Source: CAYXLI01 sp964464925 (GTDB taxonomy: Bacteria; Acidobacteriota; Terriglobia; Bryobacterales; Bryobacteraceae). Taken from it: 64,000 nucleotides of DNA. Position numbers and translations under genes: made by a program. Within the stretch, counting starts at the first letter, position 1. The number at the start of each line of letters is the position of its first letter. The notes under the pieces are model-generated. The model was not told the origin of the DNA. It ran no database searches and saw nothing but the letters and a program-made list of their open reading frames with translations. Where the stretch lies: the NCBI GenBank assembly GCA_964464925.1, contig CAYXLI010000011.1, positions 62,001 through 126,000 of the forward strand. Direction: 5' to 3'. This document shows, piece by piece, positions 59,901-64,000 of the stretch.

Positions 59901-61319
59901 TCAGACCATGGCCGGCGCCGCGTCAAACGTGACGGCGGAGCGGAGCCGCTTACTTTCCTCGTTGATGACCTTGCCGAGCGTGGCGAGGCCGAATTCGATT
60001 TGCTCCGGCGATAGACCGCCGAAGCTGAGCCGGAGCGAACCGGGCTCGTAATGAGAAATAGAAAAATGCTTGCCCGGGAGGTAATCCACGCGCTCGCGCT
60101 GCGCGAGCGGCAGCAGTTCATTCGCGTCGAGAGGTTCCGCCAGGCGCACCCAGAGGCTCATGCCTCCGCGCGGGCGGCTGAAATGCGTGCCGGCGGGGAG
60201 ATGTCGCGAGCAGGCGTCCAGCGCCGTATGCAGACGTGCCGCGCCCATCGCACGAACACGCCGCAGATGTTGTTCCAGGCGCCCGGATTCGGCAAAGCGC
60301 AGCAGGATCGCCTGCGACAGATGATCGCTATGAAGATCGCACCACTGTTTCGTCTCGGTCAGCTTTGCGATCAACGGCCGGGCGCCGATAATCCATCCGA
60401 CTCGCAGACCGGGAAAAGCGACCTTGGAAAAGCTGCCCAGTTGAAGCGTGCCAGAGGCGAAGCTTTTCAGCGTCGGAAAGGGTTCGCCCTCGTACAGCAA
60501 GTCTTTATATATGCAGTTCTCGACCAGCAGCGCGCCCGATTGCTCGATGATGCCTGTAAGCCGTTCGCGCCGTTCATAGGGCAGGGTGGCTCCCGTCGGG
60601 TTCTGAAAGTCGGGTGTAACCACGACCATTCGCGGCCGCTCCGCCGCGAGGACCCGCGCCAGATATTCAAGATCGAGCCCGTCTTCCCCTACCGGAACTC
60701 CAATGAGGCGCGCACCGACTCTCGAGAATACGTTCTTCAAGCCGTGGTAAACAGGATCCTCTAAAACCACAGGATCAGCAGGGCCAACAAAGGCACGCTG
60801 CAGCATATCGAGTGCCTGCTGGCAGCCGCTAGTAATCAGGATGTCGTCGTCCGGACCGGCGCTTCCTGCCGACCGGGCACGTTCCAAAAGGTAATGACGT
60901 AAAGGGCCATAACCGCTTGGGGATCCGAGTTGCAGGATAGACCCGACCTGATTCGTCTGAATCACCTCTGTTGCGGTAGCCCGGAACTCATCGATCGGAA
61001 ACTGGTCCTCGGCGGGGCGTGAAGAGGCAAAACTGATGTTGGCTGTGACCGGTGCGGCGGCAAATTCGCCATCATATTGAACAAAGCTGCCCCGGCCGAC
61101 CTCGCCGCGGATCAGCCCTTCCTCCTCCAATAAGGAGTAGGCTGCGGATACAGTGGTCCGGTTCAGTCCAAGCTCAACAGCCAATTCCCGGGTGGGAGGC
61201 AGACGGTCTCCATTACGAACCGAACCCATTCTGATAGCAGATCGAATCTGCTCATAGAGTTGGCGGTAGAGTGGCTGCTCGGAGGCGGGGTCTAATTGGC
61301 TGGTCTGCAGGCCAAGCAT
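59901..61319 (-). CDS. pdxR: MocR-type (GntR-aminotransferase) regulator, PdxR-like
   Basis: 472 residues from this ATG (in-frame alternatives at 61337 and TTG 61361). A GntR winged helix (LYRQLYEQIRSAIRMGSVRNG, PPTRELAVELGLNRTTVSAAY) is fused to a fold-type I aminotransferase domain, with PLP Lys in GSFSKVAFPGLRVGWI. MocR regulators of pdxST bind PLP or ligands to control synthesis. The gene is upstream of pdxS in the same direction (29 bp), whereas PdxR is usually divergent from its target. Start context is weak. Confidence 0.92.
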   Translation of the reverse strand: MLGLQTSQLDPASEQPLYRQLYEQIRSAIRMGSVRNGDRLPPTRELAVELGLNRTTVSAAYSLLEEEGLIRGEVGRGSFVQYDGEFAAAPVTANISFASSRPAEDQFPIDEFRATATEVIQTNQVGSILQLGSPSGYGPLRHYLLERARSAGSAGPDDDILITSGCQQALDMLQRAFVGPADPVVLEDPVYHGLKNVFSRVGARLIGVPVGEDGLDLEYLARVLAAERPRMVVVTPDFQNPTGATLPYERRERLTGIIEQSGALLVENCIYKDLLYEGEPFPTLKSFASGTLQLGSFSKVAFPGLRVGWIIGARPLIAKLTETKQWCDLHSDHLSQAILLRFAESGRLEQHLRRVRAMGAARLHTALDACSRHLPAGTHFSRPRGGMSLWVRLAEPLDANELLPLAQRERVDYLPGKHFSISHYEPGSLRLSFGGLSPEQIEFGLATLGKVINEESKRLRSAVTFDAAPAMV

Positions 61320-61346
61320 CTGGCATAAACATACCATATTGGACTG

Positions 61347-61362
61347 ATTGGCACAAGCCAAT
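61347..61362. promoter_or_regulatory. ATTGGC-ACAA-GCCAAT inverted repeat, candidate PdxR operator
   Basis: Six-base arms, plus an extra ATTGG copy at 61338-61342 as direct repeat. It is located between pdxR and the divergent Rid gene. MocR operators commonly combine direct and inverted repeats. Function is inferred. Confidence 0.4.
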
Positions 61363-61421
61363 TTAGCAGCAGAGCTGTGAGCTCACACTGCGGGCGAGGG
61401 CTGCTGATACAATCGAGCCGA

Positions 61422-62555
61422 ATGCTGCGGCAGCTCCTCACGTTACTCATTCTGTTGCTGGTGACGGTCTCTCTTGCTGTTCCGGCCAAGAAGAAAAAAA
61501 AGGGCGACGAGCAAGGTTACGTTCTGCCGCCGATCGTGGATGGATCCACTAAGAAGAAGAAAAAGGCCGAAGAAGAGACTCAGGCTCTGCCTCTTCCCAA
61601 AGACCTGCCCGGCGTTGTTATCGGGGAGGTGCAGCGCCTCACCTTCACGGTATCGCCTCTTTCCGGCAAGGGGCTCCTATCGGCACAGGTACGGGAAGCA
61701 TTGCGTGCGACGTTGGCGCAAAACAGGGGCGGCACCGTGCTGAAACTCCGGGCTTTTGTGGCCGGCTCCGGAGACCTGCGGCGCGTGGCGACGTTGGTGA
61801 GCGAGACGTTTACCGAGAAGAAACTCCCGCTACCGGTTTTGACCACTGTTCAAGTGGGAGCGCTGCCGCTCGAAAACGCGCAGGTCGTCATAGAGTCGAT
61901 CTCTTCCGATCGGAAGGCTCAGAATGAGAATGGGGTTGCCTTTATCTCAGGGCAGGCCACGACCACCAAGGATGCCGCGACACCGCTTCTGAAGGCGGCA
62001 GAAGATGCAGGCGTGGACGCGAAGGACGTTTTGCGCGTGACGTGTTATCTGAATACGTACGACAAACTGGCCGACGTGAAGCACCAGATCGAAACCTCCT
62101 TTCCGCAAGCGGCGGCGAATTTCATTCAATTGCAGCGCGGGACCATTCTGGACTTTGTGGAATGCGAGGCAGCGGCGGCTCTGCGCCAGACTCCGGCCAA
62201 GCCGGTCGTGTTCGTCGGCGCGAAGGAAGGCAGCTATTCCCAGGCAGCGTTAGTAGCGCCGGGAAAGATCGCGATTACCGGCGAACAGCTAGGGTTCCAT
62301 CAGCAGGACGAGGATGTGAAGCTGGCATTCAACCGCATGGGCAAGACGCTGGAGAGCGCAGGTTCCAGCTACAAGCATGTAGCAATGATTCACACCTATT
62401 CGCTGACGCGCAAGGCCGCCGAACAGATTCGCCGAATCCGGTTCGATTATGTGGACAAGGTCAATCCGCCCGCGAGTACTCTGCTGCTGTTCGAAGGACT
62501 GCCATCCTTAGACGCCAGCTTCGCGTTTGATCTGATGAGCGTGGTTCCTCAGTAA
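61422..62555 (+). CDS. Exported tandem Rid (YjgF/YER057c-like) protein
   Basis: 377 residues. Signal-like helix (LRQLLTLLILLLVTVSLAVP), a Lys-rich linker (KKKKKGDEQG, TKKKKKAEEE) and Rid-fold modules: residues about 165-275 (NGVAFISGQATTTKDAATPL) and 280-377 (GKIAITGEQLGFHQQDEDV). RidA enzymes hydrolyse reactive enamines from PLP enzymes; being divergent from the pdxR-pdxST operon is suggestive, but export argues for another role. Its last 48 bases overlap the convergent DUF72 gene. The start is the ATG right before the signal; frames upstream have no signal. Confidence 0.8.
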   Translation: MLRQLLTLLILLLVTVSLAVPAKKKKKGDEQGYVLPPIVDGSTKKKKKAEEETQALPLPKDLPGVVIGEVQRLTFTVSPLSGKGLLSAQVREALRATLAQNRGGTVLKLRAFVAGSGDLRRVATLVSETFTEKKLPLPVLTTVQVGALPLENAQVVIESISSDRKAQNENGVAFISGQATTTKDAATPLLKAAEDAGVDAKDVLRVTCYLNTYDKLADVKHQIETSFPQAAANFIQLQRGTILDFVECEAAAALRQTPAKPVVFVGAKEGSYSQAALVAPGKIAITGEQLGFHQQDEDVKLAFNRMGKTLESAGSSYKHVAMIHTYSLTRKAAEQIRRIRFDYVDKVNPPASTLLLFEGLPSLDASFAFDLMSVVPQ

Positions 62556-63245
62556 TTCCTCTGCATAGAGGGCTCCCGCCGGATCGTCCTCGTGCTTGAA
62601 ATAGCAGTACACGTCACGTCCCTCCGAAAGCCACGTTTCGATCGCCTGGTGATGTTCGGCGCGCTCTTCCGGTGAATACGCCGGCTTGCGAAGCCGAAGG
62701 TAAACGAAGGACGCGGTGATGACACGCGGAATCTCGAGTTTCTCCGATTCCGCAACACACAACGCGATCTCATTCTCTTTCAGGAGCGCGTAGACTTCGT
62801 CAGAGAGCCAGGACGGGTTCCGGAACTCGAATGCGTAGCGGATGTTTTGTGGAAGCGTGGAGAGAAATTCCCGCAACAGGGCAAGATCCGCTTTGAAATT
62901 CGGCGGCAGTTGGAACAGGATCGGACCGAGCCGATTGGCTTCCCTAAGCGGTGCGAGCGAATGGAGGAAAACCTGAGTGAAATCGTCGGAATTTCTGAGC
63001 CGCTGTATGTGGGTAATCTTCTGATGGGCTTTCGGAGAAAAGTTGAAAGTCGCCGGGGTCTGAGCCATCCAGCCTTCCAGGATTTTTTGCGAGGCCAGCC
63101 GGCGGAAGGTGAAGTTCGCTTCGACACTATTCAAACGGGATGCGTAGTATGCGAGGAACTTAGCCGCCGGAAGTTTAGCAGGATAAAAATCCGGCTTCCA
63201 GGAAGCGTAAGCAAATCCGGATGTCCCGGCGAAGAGATTGGCCAT
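62508..63245 (-). CDS. DUF72 family protein (YecE-like)
   Basis: 245 residues. MANLFAGTSGFAYASWKPDFYP and SRLNSVEANFTFRRL begin the TIM-barrel DUF72 fold; further blocks are GPILFQLPPNFK, YAFEFRNPSWL, and VYCYFKHEDDPAGALYAEEL. Function unknown; structure suggests an enzyme. The end overlaps the Rid gene on the other strand by 48 bases, which is long but both ends look conserved. Confidence 0.9.
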   Translation of the reverse strand: MANLFAGTSGFAYASWKPDFYPAKLPAAKFLAYYASRLNSVEANFTFRRLASQKILEGWMAQTPATFNFSPKAHQKITHIQRLRNSDDFTQVFLHSLAPLREANRLGPILFQLPPNFKADLALLREFLSTLPQNIRYAFEFRNPSWLSDEVYALLKENEIALCVAESEKLEIPRVITASFVYLRLRKPAYSPEERAEHHQAIETWLSEGRDVYCYFKHEDDPAGALYAEELLRNHAHQIKREAGV

Positions 63246-63323
63246 ATGGGTAGCAGTGTACTGAATCCGCCGATACAAAAAAACTTTCCATGGACCCCAT
63301 AGAGGGTTTGCATAAACAAACTG

Positions 63324-63352
63324 TTGACAGTGAGTGCGGTAGTCCTTAACCT
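63324..63352 (+). promoter_or_regulatory. Candidate sigma-70 promoter of the TonB-receptor-like gene
   Basis: TTGACA (63324) is separated by 17 bp from TAACCT (63347). The -35 box is perfect. A GTTTG-CATAAA-CAAAC hairpin lies just upstream (63306-63321). The ATG is 54 bp downstream. Confidence 0.5.
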
Positions 63353-63406
63353 GTTTAAAACGTAAGTGGTGCTTCTCATCATAAGAAGTTCACGTTTGGG
63401 GGACCA

Positions 63407-64000
63407 ATGAGAATCAGAAGTAGCGCCATAGCAACGCTTACCGTGCTGCTATTCACTGCCGCCTTACTCGGCCAGGCATTCTCCTCGCTCACCGGCAGCG
63501 TTACGGATCCTTCCGGCGCCGTAGTGCCGAGAGCCCAGATTGTGTTGGAAAACATAGACACCAACGCTAGGCGTGAAGTGCAGTCCAACGAAGCCGGTTC
63601 TTACACGATCACCCAAGTGCCGCCCGGCAACTATCGCATACGCGCAAAGGCAGCCGGCTTCGCCGACGTCCTTGTCAACGATGTGAGCCTACAGGTGAAT
63701 ACGCCCGCAACACTCAACCTCTCTTTCGAAAAGATCGGCACTGTGGCCGAGACTGTTTCCGTTAGCGCCGAAGCCGTGCAGATTAATACGACGGACGCTT
63801 CCATCGGCAATGCCATAGGAACGAAGGCGGTGATTGAGCTGCCGTTTTTCGCTCGCAATGCGGCGGGACTGCTCGCATTCCAACCGGGTGTCACCAACAT
63901 CCAGACCGGGAATACGGACTACGTAGGCGCAAATCCTATAAGCCAAGGCGGCGGGACAATCGATGACCGCAACGGCGCGGTGAACGGGGGAAAGAGCGAT
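63407..64000 (+). CDS. TonB-dependent receptor-like protein, N-terminal part (3' end outside window)
   Basis: 198 residues visible and still open at the edge. Signal peptide (RSSAIATLTVLLFTAALLGQA), then a carboxypeptidase-regulatory-like domain (SLTGSVTDPSGAVVPRAQI, GSYTITQVPPGNYRIRAKAAGF) followed by the start of a plug-like domain (GTVAETVSVSAEAVQINTTDA, FARNAAGLLAFQPGV). This is the Oar/TonB-dependent receptor arrangement common in Solibacter-like genomes. GGGGG lies upstream of the ATG. It should be an outer-membrane protein; the ligand is unknown. Confidence 0.88.
   Translation, partial: MRIRSSAIATLTVLLFTAALLGQAFSSLTGSVTDPSGAVVPRAQIVLENIDTNARREVQSNEAGSYTITQVPPGNYRIRAKAAGFADVLVNDVSLQVNTPATLNLSFEKIGTVAETVSVSAEAVQINTTDASIGNAIGTKAVIELPFFARNAAGLLAFQPGVTNIQTGNTDYVGANPISQGGGTIDDRNGAVNGGKSD

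Noticed and set aside
1..64000. tRNA, rRNA, CRISPR, insertion sequence or prophage
   Set aside because: No cloverleaf-type arms, repeat-spacer pattern, transposase or phage genes were recognised by reading; a tRNAscan or ISfinder run would be decisive.

Overview
The window looks like chromosomal DNA of an Acidobacteriota member, most likely the Bryobacterales/Solibacter side of the phylum. This is an inference from gene content: a seven-repeat SBBP propeller protein ending in a TIGR03437-type domain, carboxypeptidase-regulatory-like and TonB-receptor-like secreted proteins, a PEP-CTERM protein, PadR-linked 'permease prefix' sequences, a DUF2961/GH172 protein and many two-component proteins. 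I see no rRNA, tRNA, CRISPR array, insertion sequence or phage. Coding density is high, with many 4-base start/stop overlaps.

Layout. 0-10.7 kb is mainly signalling: a histidine kinase fragment and a receiver-XRE regulator; a MetE-like/oligogalacturonate-lyase-like/TPR run; a Ser/Thr kinase; a STAS + FHA-GAF-PP2C pair; an S9 peptidase. 10.7-18 kb is a minus-strand run: a redoxin gene with an in-frame UGA (probable selenoprotein), a PAS kinase, a carboxypeptidase-regulatory-like protein, a GH172-like protein, a cupin and a CCA-adding enzyme. 18-31 kb holds a GH-like lipoprotein-type hydrolase, a NarL-type regulator, sthA, zwf-opcA-pgl, the propeller protein, a DUF362 protein and an aldo/keto reductase. 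31-43 kb is housekeeping (sucC-sucD-ndk, trpD, alaS, ypdA, ku), followed by a c-di-AMP (ydaO-type) riboswitch in front of a large APC/KimA-like permease. 43-58 kb is accessory: a subtilase, a GDSL esterase, two paralogous GNAT/acyl-synthase-like proteins, a desaturase, a glycosyltransferase, a PEP-CTERM protein, a VAO-type flavoprotein, a SAM methyltransferase and two Wzz-like proteins under a PadR regulator. 58-64 kb has pdxR-pdxS-pdxT with a small phosphatase, an exported tandem Rid protein, a DUF72 protein and the start of a TonB-receptor-like gene.

How it works together. sthA with zwf-opcA-pgl forms an NADPH-balancing set, and ypdA and the Sec-redoxin are thiol-redox functions that would draw on it. 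The riboswitch/permease unit points to c-di-AMP control of potassium. The 47-58 kb region is the best candidate for an undescribed system: two homologous acyltransferase-like genes, one directly upstream of a flavoprotein oxidase and a methyltransferase, near lipid- and sugar-modifying enzymes, suggest a small acylated metabolite or envelope-modification pathway. That last point is inference.
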